In this document: in pieces, positions 22,901 through 32,760 of the stretch
How positions within the stretch are numbered: the stretch's first letter is position 1
Layout: every line of letters begins with the position of its first letter
Assembly (NCBI GenBank): GCA_000320545.1
Contig: ADNK01000515.1
Span: 1 to 62,091, forward strand
Origin: Bigelowiella natans CCMP2755
Lineage: Eukaryota; Cercozoa; Chlorarachniophyceae
Direction: 5' to 3'
DNA: 62,091 nucleotides
The notes under the pieces: model-generated
Told to the model about the DNA's origin: nothing
What the model saw: only the letters and a program-made list of their open reading frames with translations
Databases searched by the model: none
Position numbers and translations under genes: made by a program

Positions 22901-24887
22901 TCTTCCGTAGCTCGGTAGGTGTAGGTAGCTTGTTGTCCGCTAGGTCCATAAACTCTAACGCATTAACGCTTGACTCAGAGGTCCACTCGTCAAGCCGTAT
23001 CATGTTCTGGCTGATGGTCCTGCCTGACTTCTTTGGCAACTTAGCAAAGTATATCTTGTGATTGTAGAATGATATGATCCCCCCTAATTTTTCTAGGGCA
23101 TCCTGTCCGAGGAGTAGTTCCATGGATAAAGTCATGGCTACTCGGGTCTTGATTTGGGTCTCCGCGTCGCTGCCAGGTATCTGTAGCTTTAGCATTAGCT
23201 CACCGACGGTCTTCATGGAAGAGCTTCCGTCTGCTTGAGCATATTTACGTTCTTTCTTAGTCACTTGATCCAATAGTCCTAACCTTCTTACTGTGCTTAG
23301 GCTTATGAAGGACTTCGGCATGCTGCCACTATCCCAAAGGGCAGGTAGTTTCTTGTAGTCTCCGTAGCTGTCTTTAACTTTAACCTTGGTCATAGCAACT
23401 TTGATAGTCCTGTTAGCGTCTTCGTCATTAATGTTGCATACTCCTAAGTTCTTTATGTCGTCTAGGGTCATGGGCTTGTCTTGGTCCTGCGTTGCTGGTA
23501 CTGCTGTCTTCGTCGGCGCCTGCTTAAGGTGATCTAATATTCCGTTTATCTGCTGCTGTATAGCATTGATACTGTTCTGCTTTTTGTTCTTATATTTATT
23601 GTTCTTCCCGTTGTTGCTGCCTTGCCATTTGCTGTTGTTATATCCTTGTCCTCTGCCTTTCTTTCTCTTTAACTTCTCGTAGTGTTCGTTGAGCTGCCTG
23701 ATCGTCATCCTGGGTCGTCCTTCTTTCCTGTCTCTGCAGTCTTTAGCGGTGTGTTTCCCTTTACGTGAGCAGTATCCGCAACGTCGGTTACCTTCCCTGT
23801 CCTTGTACCAGTCTCGCTGCGGCTTAATAGCGTTAATGTTTCCTATGCCAGGTACCTTAGGGCTGGTAAACTTGCGGTCCTGCTCCTGCTCGCGTAGGGA
23901 TATAGCCTGCACTGCTGCCTCCATCGTGGTGTAGCCTTTCTCCGTAACGTAAGTGGATTCCTTTATCTTTAACTTGAACTCTTCAAACCTTGCCTGATCA
24001 TCACCTGTGTTGTAATTAAAATCATGTAGTTCGTCGATCATATCCTGGAAGCGCGTGGCAAAGTCTCTAACAGGTTCTCTCTCATGCTGCATCATTGCTC
24101 TGTATTTTCTAATAGCCTGGGGTAGGGAGTTAGCATCCTGTTCATTTACAAAAGCCTTCATTATCGCCTCAACGTCTCGTAGCCCACTAACTGTAGTGTG
24201 TATTTTCTCTAGCTGCCTGATCCGGGTCCTGCCTGTCTCGTAAAGGTCCATGGCTTGCTTTATTATAGCTAGCCATTTGAGCTTGTCGTTTTCGGTGGGG
24301 TTAGGGGTAAAGTCGCAGAGTATACTCCTAGCGTTCTTCCACCACCTCCTTGCCTCACCTCTTTTCCCGTTGTATTTCGTTATCATAACCGGTGCTGTTT
24401 TAACAGACATGAACTGGGTGTTCCGCTGTACCGGCTGCTGCTGCTTGACGGTGCTCTGGGTCGTCCCCCGCGAGGCGCCCAGACCCCCGTCGTTCCTAAA
24501 CAAAGCTGCCCACTCTGGAGGTAAGTCTGCTTCGTAATCCATGATGTCCTGCATGATAGCTGCCCAAACATCATGTGTCTGATACTTGTATTCTATCGAT
24601 ACTTTCAGTTTGGCGTAGTTGCTCGCCCTGGGTCGCAAGGCTCGTAATGCCATTACGACCTTCTTGCTTTCGGCGGCCACGTCCTCGTCGTCCGCCTCGT
24701 AGAAGTTCTCCAGTGCCTCTGCTGCTGCATCTGCTTTCTTAATCCCGGGTGCTGGTCCCGGCGGTGCCTGTGGAGGTGTTCCTCCTCCTTCCTTAGCGTC
24801 CGTATCGCCCTTCCTTTCCTGTTTCTGCTCGTGCCCTTGCACGGCCTGCGAGCCAAAGTCCTGCTGTTCTTCTAGCTGCTGTGACAT
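19914..24887 (-). CDS. Gag-Pol polyprotein of a Ty3/gypsy retrotransposon, 1657 residues
   Basis: One uninterrupted frame covers Gag and Pol, with no frameshift between them. Gag-like region to about residue 340. A zinc knuckle CGYCSRKGKHTAKDC lies near 375; it has five residues between the second Cys and His where four is usual. The aspartic protease has LWDSGSMPKSF near 519. Reverse transcriptase has YYSSLDKNESY and the catalytic FVYVDDDIICT near 890. RNase H begins at TLWTDWSKLGMAAVL near 1044. Integrase has a Cys/His region before 1290, then DIVQIDVYKYDGYHY (first Asp near 1300), HVDNETSLL and SNSKVERLHRTLANL (final Glu near 1405). A C-terminal module with PFWGGVAKVTERKGRKQYY resembles the GPY/F region. 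Products would copy the element RNA and insert the cDNA. It looks intact. Confidence 0.95.
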   Translation of the reverse strand: MSQQLEEQQDFGSQAVQGHEQKQERKGDTDAKEGGGTPPQAPPGPAPGIKKADAAAEALENFYEADDEDVAAESKKVVMALRALRPRASNYAKLKVSIEYKYQTHDVWAAIMQDIMDYEADLPPEWAALFRNDGGLGASRGTTQSTVKQQQPVQRNTQFMSVKTAPVMITKYNGKRGEARRWWKNARSILCDFTPNPTENDKLKWLAIIKQAMDLYETGRTRIRQLEKIHTTVSGLRDVEAIMKAFVNEQDANSLPQAIRKYRAMMQHEREPVRDFATRFQDMIDELHDFNYNTGDDQARFEEFKLKIKESTYVTEKGYTTMEAAVQAISLREQEQDRKFTSPKVPGIGNINAIKPQRDWYKDREGNRRCGYCSRKGKHTAKDCRDRKEGRPRMTIRQLNEHYEKLKRKKGRGQGYNNSKWQGSNNGKNNKYKNKKQNSINAIQQQINGILDHLKQAPTKTAVPATQDQDKPMTLDDIKNLGVCNINDEDANRTIKVAMTKVKVKDSYGDYKKLPALWDSGSMPKSFISLSTVRRLGLLDQVTKKERKYAQADGSSSMKTVGELMLKLQIPGSDAETQIKTRVAMTLSMELLLGQDALEKLGGIISFYNHKIYFAKLPKKSGRTISQNMIRLDEWTSESSVNALEFMDLADNKLPTPTELRKKNPGKTIRQITELLDKTPPADDWDIDKGKKYINKILNEKYSDITKPTTKPSSKLTPVKIELKKGYEECIINDPEHRRPEADWEKIEWQINEWAKEGKIEPSNSPWNVRHVLAKKPTYPFFRLAHNFIRHNRVIKRIQTPTPRIDDVIEHVIGYKYYSSLDKNESYMQTPIHKTSRPITAFSSRHRKWHFVVFPYGLSISGDAFSSQNYRAYTHDGMASVLWVFVFVYVDDDIICTNTVVAQIFLLENIFIRFAHFGFTIRLQKCTFLATRIKWCGYYLEQGRITPNPEKVAALQQAPKPKNAKELKSFLQTAAWILRRFSPTYARTAAAFTTAYRKENSVGLSFAKVWAKAGLDAHFDNLIKLCSNTLLNAKLDTTRPATLWTDWSKLGMAAVLTQDQQIIRVWGRACTAAEAKYSPTKGEYKAMTEAQRKLRYYLLSVPSFTLMTDHKPLLGIDRKLEAPNDEYAAMRADTEEFRDKRTVVYAPGDKQLADYFSRLFEKKVPTQVTPMVNAITFEDGDFLPEPEELQHLQEHLDKYKHKHEVLSDRIYVYTNNVRRTYVPRRTRGALLFTAHGPAHVGENHITALLYHYYWPYKLKEIRTYLRGCRCSSLKAAGVATKESSKSRASKKIKARNFLDIVQIDVYKYDGYHYLTFVDVATGKCWVKKIIKVNVAKKNKGLYKQRLTNCYRTWESELQAIPDEVSINKIPKKLHVDNETSLLQLPHPNIDASPVYYAQSNSKVERLHRTLANLSRINSTTPDKIQGLVNDTFTSGGGIKDKEREEGDDNDDDTESEDEKVPYDGRVLKEGQYVRAKVNLRSRNKQDPFWGGVAKVTERKGRKQYYIYDGNRVTLRHISHLKNYDIGEKLLEDVKVNPTVWERAMPCLGPRPKFDVEYGNNKVRVNDDWRMKIVYLGYPGLRNMERVAMKIKDGKYQLLYLAVPDLPFEHWYKVLGDLDAEGWYGHEPKDEGEFWVSDKGDKVREESITWWLVKFRKR

Positions 24888-24926
24888 TGTTAGTCAAATC
24901 GTTTCCCGTGTGTGGAAGCCAAAGGT

Positions 24927-25252
24927 TGTTGCGCGTAAGGTGTTCACAGGCCGAGGCGCTACGTGCACAAGTAGGCAGGGGGGGGGAAAGGCACGTTTGC
25001 TTCCTTTTGAAGAGTTGTGTTTATTTTTATTAAAGATTATATTTTTATTAAATCGTGCACTGCGTAATCATTCGCGAAGCTTTCGCGAATGCCGCCGCAC
25101 GTGGGGCAGCACACTTCCGGTGTGCTGCCATGAGTCCCGCCGGAACCCACGTGCCTATGCTGTATTAATATCTACGTTATCTATATTCTATATCCGCGAC
25201 AACCCCTTTGTTGTCGCACGTGACTTGTGCCCGCGTAGTGGTACGCGCTACA
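24927..25252 (-). repeat. 5' LTR of the retrotransposon
   Basis: Same 326 bp as 19537-19862. It should carry the promoter for the element. The coding frame starts 39 bp inside it. The right target-site copy ACTC follows at 25253-25256. Confidence 0.95.
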
Positions 25253-26262
25253 ACTCCGGTAAACCTGCAACGAGTGGCATGACCTCTCAATTGAGAGCAA
25301 TTTTTGCGTGCGTGTGCTGAAATTTCACAATGACATGAAGCTAGTGTGCGCACCGAGCACACCCTCATGAGCTTGCAAAACTTGTGGCACAGCAAGTGCA
25401 ACTGCGCTAGCTGTGGCTGTTTCAGAAGTGGTGAGCATTCTGCAATTTGCGCGCCCGCTAGCTGCCAGGGGTTGAAAAGTGAGGTTTTGAAGCTGAAATT
25501 CGAAAAAAAATCAAATTTGAACTTCAAACAGGCTCCAGTGTGCTTCCAATGTCCAATTGCAACGATTGAGCGCGCCAGACTGCGCGCGCGCAAAGCATGG
25601 TTTGTGCAAACCCCATTCGCACGTTGCAGGCGGGTTTGACGGCGGAGTTGTGGCGCGCATAGTCTCACGTGCCAGCGTGGCACGTGGCACACCAGACATC
25701 GTTCAGTGCACACGACAGAACCACAACTGCACAGGGTTGAGCGTGTGCAGCAAATGAGCCACCACGTCTGATCAAAGTTTGAAAAAAAATCGTGAGCGCC
25801 GGAAAAGTTCGTGTTCGGTTCGTTCGATGCGCGCTAGCGCGGTTTGCACGTTCACGTTCGCGTCGGAATTCAATGTTTGAAAGCGAACAAACGAACAAAC
25901 TTCCGCAAGCCTTCAGCTCCATGCGCAGGTTGGACCAAGCTAGAAAGTGTGCGGAAAGGAGTGAACGAATCGCTTGCATTGCGATGCCGCGTGCAAAGTT
26001 TGGCCCCAAAATCTCCATGATTTGCCAAACTTGCATGCTTCATGGTTCAATCAGACTTTCTAGCTTTTGGAGACTGGGCTTCCAGCAACTTTTGCAGCTT
26101 GCAAAGTGCGAAACACGCAGTGCCTCGAACCAAGCTCAATGAAACAATGAACAATGATGACAAACTGCACTTCCAAAAGTGGACGGAGTGGATTTGAAAC
26201 AAAACAATGAAACAATGATGAAAAACTACATTTCCAAAGTGTTGCAAGACACTTGCAGCGTG
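25253..26262. other. Spacer right of the retrotransposon, repeat-rich
   Basis: No gene recognised. The stretch 26095-26180 is a loose copy of 26200-26290 (both contain GCAGTGCCTCGAAC and ACAATGATGA), so it looks like a decayed duplication next to the foldback at 26263. Confidence 0.5.
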
Positions 26263-26460
26263 CAAAATGCAGTGCCTCGAACTGGTTTCAGTGAGGACTG
26301 TGACTAGCAAATCAACTAGCTGGTTTGCCAAAATGGCATGACTTGGTCATTGAGAAGCAATGACATTAGCAGCAAAGTTCTGAATGCCATTTTGAAAAAT
26401 CAGCTAGTTGATTTGCTAGTCACAGTCCTCACTGAAACCAGTTCGAGGCACTGCATTTTG
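26263..26460. repeat. Foldback element: perfect 60-bp inverted repeat with 78-bp loop
   Basis: 26263-26322 is the exact reverse complement of 26401-26460. The loop contains further complementary pieces (GTCATTG/CAATGAC and a partial match around AAAATGGCAT), so RNA across it would form one long hairpin. It may be a MITE-like element or a small-RNA precursor. It ends about 360 bp upstream of the ARF start. Confidence 0.9.
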
Positions 26461-26821
26461 ACAAGTGGCATTCTGGGCGACTGACAACCGGGAAAGAAAG
26501 ATCTTTGAAACATCTGGAGAAGGGATGGGTTTCACACAAAGCGACAAATGCATGTGTGAAACTGAACCTGAATCCCTTCACGAGTGCAGACTTGTAGGAT
26601 GTTTACCGGGAAATTTCGCATTATTTAAGGATCGCTTTGGATCTCGCCCGGTTCAACATCGTTGACATCATCTCTGGTCACATCTACGAGAGCTTGACGT
26701 TGGTTGACGTTTCCTGAGGAGGATTCACTCGAGGCTCTCTGGAAATATGCCAAAACTCGGTCCAGACGGCAGAAATCGAACTCCACTTGTCCGAAGGAAA
26801 ACAAGCAAAGCAGTTCACACC

Positions 26822-27364
26822 ATGGGATTGTCATTTAGCCAATTTTGGAAACGCATGTTCTGCCAGCAGAGTGTGAGGATTCTCATGGTTGGTCTGGATG
26901 CTGCAGGGAAGACTACTGTCCTCTACAAGCTCAAGCTGGGCGAAGTTGTGACTACCATTCCTACTATCGGCTTCAATGTAGAGACAGTTGAATACAAGAA
27001 CGTCAACTTCACCGTTTGGGACGTTGGTGGACAGGACAAAATCCGCCCTCTTTGGCGTCATTACTACCAAAATACTCAGGGAATCATTTTCGTAGTAGAC
27101 TCCAATGACAAGGAGCGTCTGGCCATGGCGAAGGAAGAGCTCGATAAAATGCTGGCAGAGGATGAACTACGTGATGCTGTCGTCCTTGTGTTTGCAAATA
27201 AACAAGATCTTCCTCACGCTCTCAAAGTGGAAAACATAATAGAGTCTCTAGGACTTGACAAGATGCGCCGACAATGGTTTGTGCAGGGAACCTGCGCAAC
27301 TTCTGGTGACGGTCTTTACGAAGGTCTTGACTGGCTCACTAACATTTTGTCTAGGAAGAAGTAA
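26822..27364 (+). CDS. ARF-family small GTPase (ARF1-like), single exon
   Basis: ARF GTPases recruit coat proteins and lipid-modifying enzymes to Golgi and endosomal membranes. The protein is 180 residues, the usual length. It begins [11 protein letters not shown], with Gly2 available for myristoylation and an amphipathic N-terminal helix. Nucleotide-binding motifs are intact: GLDAAGKTT (P-loop), [15 protein letters not shown] (switch I), [17 protein letters not shown] (switch II with the catalytic Gln), NKQD and [16 protein letters not shown]. The segment [17 protein letters not shown] differs from the usual ARF1 sequence, so it could be a divergent ARF paralogue. A longer frame from 26747 exists, but M at 26822 gives the canonical myristoylated start. 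No introns. Confidence 0.95.
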   Translation: MGLSFSQFWKRMFCQQSVRILMVGLDAAGKTTVLYKLKLGEVVTTIPTIGFNVETVEYKNVNFTVWDVGGQDKIRPLWRHYYQNTQGIIFVVDSNDKERLAMAKEELDKMLAEDELRDAVVLVFANKQDLPHALKVENIIESLGLDKMRRQWFVQGTCATSGDGLYEGLDWLTNILSRKK

Positions 27365-28534
27365 AATCATCTCTTCCTATTTTCAAGGGAGCAATGAATG
27401 AAGCCACCTGTCAAATGAGACTCCCCTTTCAACTCGACTATTGAACCTCCGCACCAAAATAGATCAAATGTCGTTTGTGTACAGATGCGATGCACAGAAG
27501 CACATCTCCAAATGTATGAAAACTTGTTAATAATTTGTAAATGCTAGATTTTTCTATGAACCATTTTGTGACATTCAATTTATTGCGTGCACAAGCGGAA
27601 CGCTTTTCAGCTCATTGTTGCCACGCCACAGTTTCTAGAGCTTCTTAAGTTCCTTGTAACTAGCACTTGCTAATGATTACAGCTCTTTCTTCCTAGAGGA
27701 TCGAGTTTACTCATTTTAATATGCACATACGACAGAGAATATTCATCTCATTGCACTTTGGCGTGAACTACAGACAGCTGTCTGGATCGATGTGCACATG
27801 CATGGATACGCGTAGCTAACGCACGTGATATGTACACGGCGGCGCCGACGACTATGGCACTGCAGCAAGCAAGCTAGCTAGACACATCGCACGTATATGT
27901 GTGATGCTACTGCGCTTGTCACACCATGCATGGCTGTGCACAGAGATATACGACGTGTGTATACATATGCATAGCTCAGATTACGAAACCAATTGAATGC
28001 CATCATGATCGAATCAAAACGATGAGACGAAGCGACTGACTAAAGCTGAAATAGAGGCACGGACCGCTGCGCGTACCGCACGACATCGACGACAGGATGT
28101 GGATGCTTTTAAATGCATGAAACACATGATAGACGGTTATGTCGCATATGTGATGTGCACAGCCATGCATGCATCATGCACACATGCGTACCGTGAGCAT
28201 CATACATGCATGACGTATGCACCTGCTACTGAGTGAAGTTCATGATGCTATAATATGATAATGATAATCTAAATAACCTAAACAAAGGAACAAAGTGTGA
28301 CACTCTACAGACCAGCATTTTTGCACTACTAACGATGTTGTGCTACACCACATACATCTATGGCATGCCATCGAAGACGAACTACAGTCATCCCACATAA
28401 ATTACGAAAACCACAATTGGAACGAATAATTTTGTGTAGGAGATGAGCGATGAACTTAATTATTCAATCATTACTAAAGAAAAGGGTTTCCACCACCTCA
28501 GCTACGAAGGCACGGTATTAATGTAACTGTCCAG
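27365..28534. other. Intergenic spacer between convergent genes
   Basis: AT-rich with many TGCATG/CATGCA words, like the spacer at 13738-14885. It contains the ARF 3' UTR. No exon or RNA gene seen. Confidence 0.6.
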
Positions 28535-30601
28535 CTAATAGAAGTTGTTGTCATTGCTTTCTGGTGCGGGTATCACATCACTGAAACACCAGGCAATGTA
28601 CACTAGAAATGGCAGGAATCTAATGAAAGGCACAATTATCGGAGAATATTTGGCACAGTGTGATTTTATCGCTGTCGCAGTTCGTGTTACTTGTTCTGTT
28701 GTTATCATCTTTGACGACGACGGCAACGAGTTATCTCCACAATCAGCTCTATGGCATGTTTTGTTTGCAACGCCTGCGTTTCCTTCGACCTTTCGTTCCG
28801 TATTTTCTACACATTGTTGTTGGTTTGGATTTTTGATGGATGCAAGTGCTGCCATGATGTTGCTGCTGCTCGTTCCTGGCTGCCCTTCATCGTCATCATC
28901 GTTATCGTCTTCTTCACAACCGAAAACTTCTTCCTCATTATTCCCCGCTACAATGTTATCCTCATCACCATCACTATCTTGATCACCACCAAAAACTTCT
29001 TCCTCATAATTTCCAGCTACCATTTCTCCGCTTTCACAAACGTCATCTCCACCAAAAACTTCTTCCTCGCCATTCCCTGCAGCCATTTTACCTTCACTGA
29101 TTTCTTTATCCCTCTTCATCTGTCCCATCTTCTGATCCCAGAGTTCTCTTTTCAGTCTCTCCACCTCACTTTCAAGTTTGGCTACTTTATCCGTCAAGAA
29201 CTTTGACTCGCTTCGGAGTTGATTGATTCGCCAATGCAGCAAGTCTCCCTCCTCAAATTGCAGACGCTTGTCCGCTCGGGATGAGCTCCTCTCCTTGGAG
29301 TTGTGCCTCCTATCACGTCTACTAAGAATGCCCTTCAGCTCTTTGTTCTGCTGTGGTGGATGATAACGACAATGAAAGAGTCTCGAATTCTCCGGAGCGT
29401 CGTCGTTATTATCGTCATCGTCGTTGGTTTGGTGCCGTGAACTATTCATGACGGAGGGGCTGATGAGGTCAGGTGGAATGTAGCTTCTCTTCGATGACCG
29501 AAAGTCCTTAAATCTCTCCTTATCCTCAACGAGTTCGTTCTGAAAATGCTCGATGGTTTCAGAGCCCCACTCTGTCAACATCGCCCATGTCACGCCATCC
29601 TTCACCAGTTGAAACGCCTCACGCGCCCCAATTTGATTCCTCGCTATGTAGTATGCTGTAAGCATTATCGTAACTTTCTCGGGGCTTCCTACTATCAACA
29701 GCCGACCCTTCATAGTACACGCGTTGGTGTTCTGTTCCCCCCCTCCTTCTTTCTTGTTTTTCCACTTGAAGTTCTCTTCCGTGGGGATAAAAGATTCTGC
29801 TAGCATCACTCTGCCCCTGAACTCGACGTGCCCGCTATTCCTCTCTAGATCGAGCCGTAGGACGTCAGGGCAGGCTCCGGAGTGAAACATAATCTTTGGA
29901 GACAGCAGCAAAACGTGTGAGATACGCTGCTCGTCGATAAAATTGCCGCTCTGAACAGCTTCGGGCTGAGCCACGTAGAAGCCTTCGCTAAGCTCACAAA
30001 TCTCCATGACCTTCTCCTCGTTAATGGAAGCGCGATCGGGGAGCTCGAAGTATCTTCGCACGAAGTTGTCCACAAGTTGCCAGGAATCAGGCTCAACAGT
30101 CAGCTGCTGCTCTTGGAGCAGCTGGCGCATGAGCTCGATCCTTCGGCATCCACGCCTCAGCATTGTGTAAGTCACCACAAACGTATCGAGAGCTTTCGAG
30201 CTGTCGCTGCTTGGAGACCAAAATAGGATCCTCCCCCCTACTTTCTTTCTGCCACCATTATTTTTGCTGCTGCTACCAGCACTACCTAAGACTTTCTCGA
30301 GGGAAAGGAAGCCGTCTTTCTTCAAAAGAGAGACTGCGACGTGCTTCACGTCGTCGCCAATGGGAGAAGAAGGGAGGGGGTGCTCCTCCGTAGTGGCAAT
30401 GCATGTAATGCTGAGATCGGTGAGAAATTCCGTCTGCTTTGACAATAGATCCTTATTTTTAGAATAGTAGAGCACGCCTGGCAGGAGCTCAAGCGGATAC
30501 CACGACATATGGCGCTTAAATGTCCGTTTTGTTGGGGCTGGTCCAACGAGGAAAGGATACCTAAAGGCCAAAATATCTGTATATGAAAGTAATATATAAT
30601 G

Positions 30602-30638
<37 letters not shown>

Positions 30639-30639
30639 G

Positions 30640-30684
<45 letters not shown>

Positions 30685-31923
30685 CACAAACATGAAGTCT
30701 GCATCTTCTTATCTTTTGTTACTGGCTATCGACATAATTTTCACCCTATTTATCCCCAAGAGGAGAACCCATACTGCAAGGAAGGGGGAACCGGAATACT
30801 ACTCTACTCTCGCATTTCGCATTTTCTTCCTCCTTCTTCTTCATCAACATGATATTATCAGCTCTCGTTACCTACGTTACCTAGTTTCGAAGTCTTGGAA
30901 CGGATCGTTTAGGATGTACAGGTGTCCCTTAGCTCCTAGCTGTAGCAGGTTGTCCTTTAATGGAAGTAGAAGCTTCTTGGAGTCTCCGTAAATAATCATC
31001 GATCTCTTCTTCCACTGTCGCCACGACAGCTTCAGAGCCCGGTCCGTTATTTTTTGGTACTCCTGGCTCGGATCGAGGATATTCGGATTCTCTGGCAAGA
31101 TAGGCATGTTGACAGTTTCATTAAAGCCGAGAGTGTCCTTGCGAAGATGTCCCGCTCTGAACTGCTCAGGAGACCTCGTATCCATGACCAGCATTTTTGT
31201 AGATCGGATCATCGCCTGCGGATCGCGAGTCTTTCCGATCAAGTTGTACAGTCCACTGCTCGATAGATACGTCACCATTTTGGATTCCTCTTGCATGGAC
31301 AGAGTCGCTGACATCATAGCGCTCATGACTTTATCTATGGTTCCTGCTGTGTTATCTTTTAACATGGCTATCTCGTACTCACTAAGGAGCTCCCATATTT
31401 TGCTTTTCGGCTTGGGCATTGCCTTTCCTCCGCCGATGATACCGCCCAGGGTGAGTAAAGTTCTGTACGCGTTCCAAAGCGTTGCATACTTGTGCTTCAT
31501 GTAGAAACATGCGAGCAACGATATGAGCGCTTCGGCCTCGTTCTCGGCAGGAAGCTCCACGTCGCTAACGATAAGCAGACATGGAGGGTTTCCGCCACCT
31601 ATTGAGCTACCACAGAAGTGAGAGCTATATTTCACAAGCACGTCATCTACAATAGTCTCAACGGATTTGCAGAAATAGGTAAAATTTCCCTCAATATTGA
31701 TGGCATGGGACGTTTCTACTGCCTTTTTCGACTCGCTGCTTCCGGAGGAGGAGGAGGAGGAGGAGGAGGAGGAGGAGGAGGAGGAGACAGAAGTAAGCCT
31801 TATCAGCCGAACCTTGTCTTCAACCAAGTCTGCAATCTCCTCAACAGCCTCAGAAGCCTGAGGCCTCCCACATACGTAGAACCTTTGTGGCTCAATGCAC
31901 ACAGCAGACCTTATGCGCTCCAT
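28535..31923 (-). CDS. Tail-anchored protein of degenerate phosphatase (DSP) and rhodanese units
   Basis: Two exons (31923-30881 and 30560-28535) join at phase 2 to 1022 residues. Residues about 10-190 resemble a dual-specificity phosphatase with CLLIVSDVELPAENEAEAL at the active-site loop. Residues 245-348 read as a rhodanese domain (MLVMDTRSPEQFRAGHL), with YGD where the catalytic Cys would be. A second DSP-like unit begins WYPLELLPGVLYYSKN and has ILFWSPSSDSSKALDTF at the loop. A third begins EGFYVAQPEAV and has LLIVGSPEKVTIMLTAYY at the loop. None has the HCx5R signature, so all appear inactive. Then come a coiled coil (about 800-845), acidic tandem repeats with AGNxEEEVFG, and a C-terminal membrane helix with VPFIRFLPFLVYIAWCF. 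Family precedent: STYX/STYXL1-like pseudophosphatases. Role unknown; probably a membrane-anchored scaffold. Confidence 0.7.
30604..30681. repeat. Compound (GT)n-(AG)n microsatellite
   Basis: A long GT tract followed within ten bases by an AG tract, inside the only intron (30561-30880) of the pseudophosphatase gene. Confidence 0.95.
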
Positions 31924-31924
31924 T

Positions 31925-32113
31925 TCAGGTGGGGTGATGGTTGAGGAGGGTGAGTCGAGGTACTGTGTCCATCATCGGCTGGATTCTGCCGAAAAAATGT
32001 TCGTATTCTAGGAACTTTATCACATGATATTTCTTGCATATATTTTGACCCAAAACTAGATCTAGATCTTCGTTTAAGCTTGCATCTTTCGCTGTTCCTT
32101 CACATGCATGCAC
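31925..32113 (-). other. Upstream open reading frame before the pseudophosphatase start
   Basis: A 62-codon frame stops at TGA one base before the ATG of the pseudophosphatase gene (TGA-A-ATG). It may be a regulatory uORF or chance. No motif recognised. Confidence 0.3.
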
Positions 32114-32141
32114 AGGAAACTACCACTTTTCTCTCCCTAAT

Positions 32142-32357
32142 TTACCCGAAGGTAGTTGTCGACTGTATTTCGCGGCAAAAAGGAAGGCTTTTTCCTCGGT
32201 GATGCAAGGCTTTGAGTTGTCGCTCTTTAACTAACCTGATGCCTGCTGTCACATCCTTCTCGGGATGCTCTGGTAACGGCTGATATGCGTTTCCGATTTG
32301 CTGGTTTCTCTCAATCAACGCCTTCTTGCAGGAAACGCAAAGGAGGATGACTTTCAT
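32142..32357 (-). CDS. Small unrecognised ORF, 71 codons
   Basis: The frame starts MKVILLCVSCKKALIERNQQ and has a CxxC pair, then a charged helical part (GIRLVKERQLKALHHRGK). It could be a short protein or the first exon of a gene whose next exon I could not join in phase. It is on the same strand as the pseudophosphatase gene, just upstream. Confidence 0.3.
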   Translation of the reverse strand: MKVILLCVSCKKALIERNQQIGNAYQPLPEHPEKDVTAGIRLVKERQLKALHHRGKSLPFCREIQSTTTFG

Positions 32358-32760
32358 ACGACCTTAGCTTTCTTATTGTCGTACGTAAGAAACCTAATCC
32401 ATTTGAGGAAGATGCGTCGGGCTTCTGTCCATTGCTGGTAGGTTGCCCCCCCCCTGAGGCTCGTCAAACTCGGTGGGCCACCTGCACAGCGGAAATCAAG
32501 GTGGGTGATTCGTCGAATTTTGGGAGTTGTGAGCTTCGTGGGAAGTGTCCATGTAGGATCGCATCTTCATGAGGCCAATATTCCAACTCACAGGAACAAA
32601 TTTGTTCGAAGCATGAATGTGTGCATGCGATCATATCCATTCGTTCCCCTCTTGTACCTCGAAAGAGCAACTGCAGCCACATGTATAAATAATTCCGACA
32701 CTTTTAATTTTTAATTCCTAGTCGCTGCCGCCGTCTCTCGAGCAGAAGGGCCTGGGCAGG
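32358..32760. other. Divergent promoter region
   Basis: It lies between minus-strand frames and the plus-strand Cys-repeat gene. An AG acceptor-like site at 32719-32720 precedes an in-frame stretch reading SLPPSLEQKGLGR-M, so an upstream exon of the Cys-repeat gene may lie here. Confidence 0.4.

Larger units (their letters stand above)
19537..25252 (-). mobile_element. Complete Ty3/gypsy-type LTR retrotransposon, 5716 bp
   Basis: Two identical 326-bp LTRs bound a single Gag-Pol reading frame on the minus strand. In element orientation each LTR runs TGTAGC to GCAACA. A 4-bp direct repeat ACTC flanks the element (19533-19536 and 25253-25256), as expected for a target-site duplication. A purine tract ACTTGGGGGAGG abuts the 3' LTR (plus 19863-19874). 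The domain order protease, reverse transcriptase, RNase H, integrase places it with Ty3/gypsy rather than Ty1/copia. Identical LTRs and an open frame indicate recent insertion. Confidence 0.95.

Noticed and set aside
20461-24537. Plus-strand frames of 60-150 codons inside the retrotransposon
   Set aside because: All are antisense to the intact Gag-Pol frame.
19537-25252. Ty1/copia assignment for the element
   Set aside because: Reverse transcriptase and RNase H precede integrase, which is the Ty3/gypsy order.
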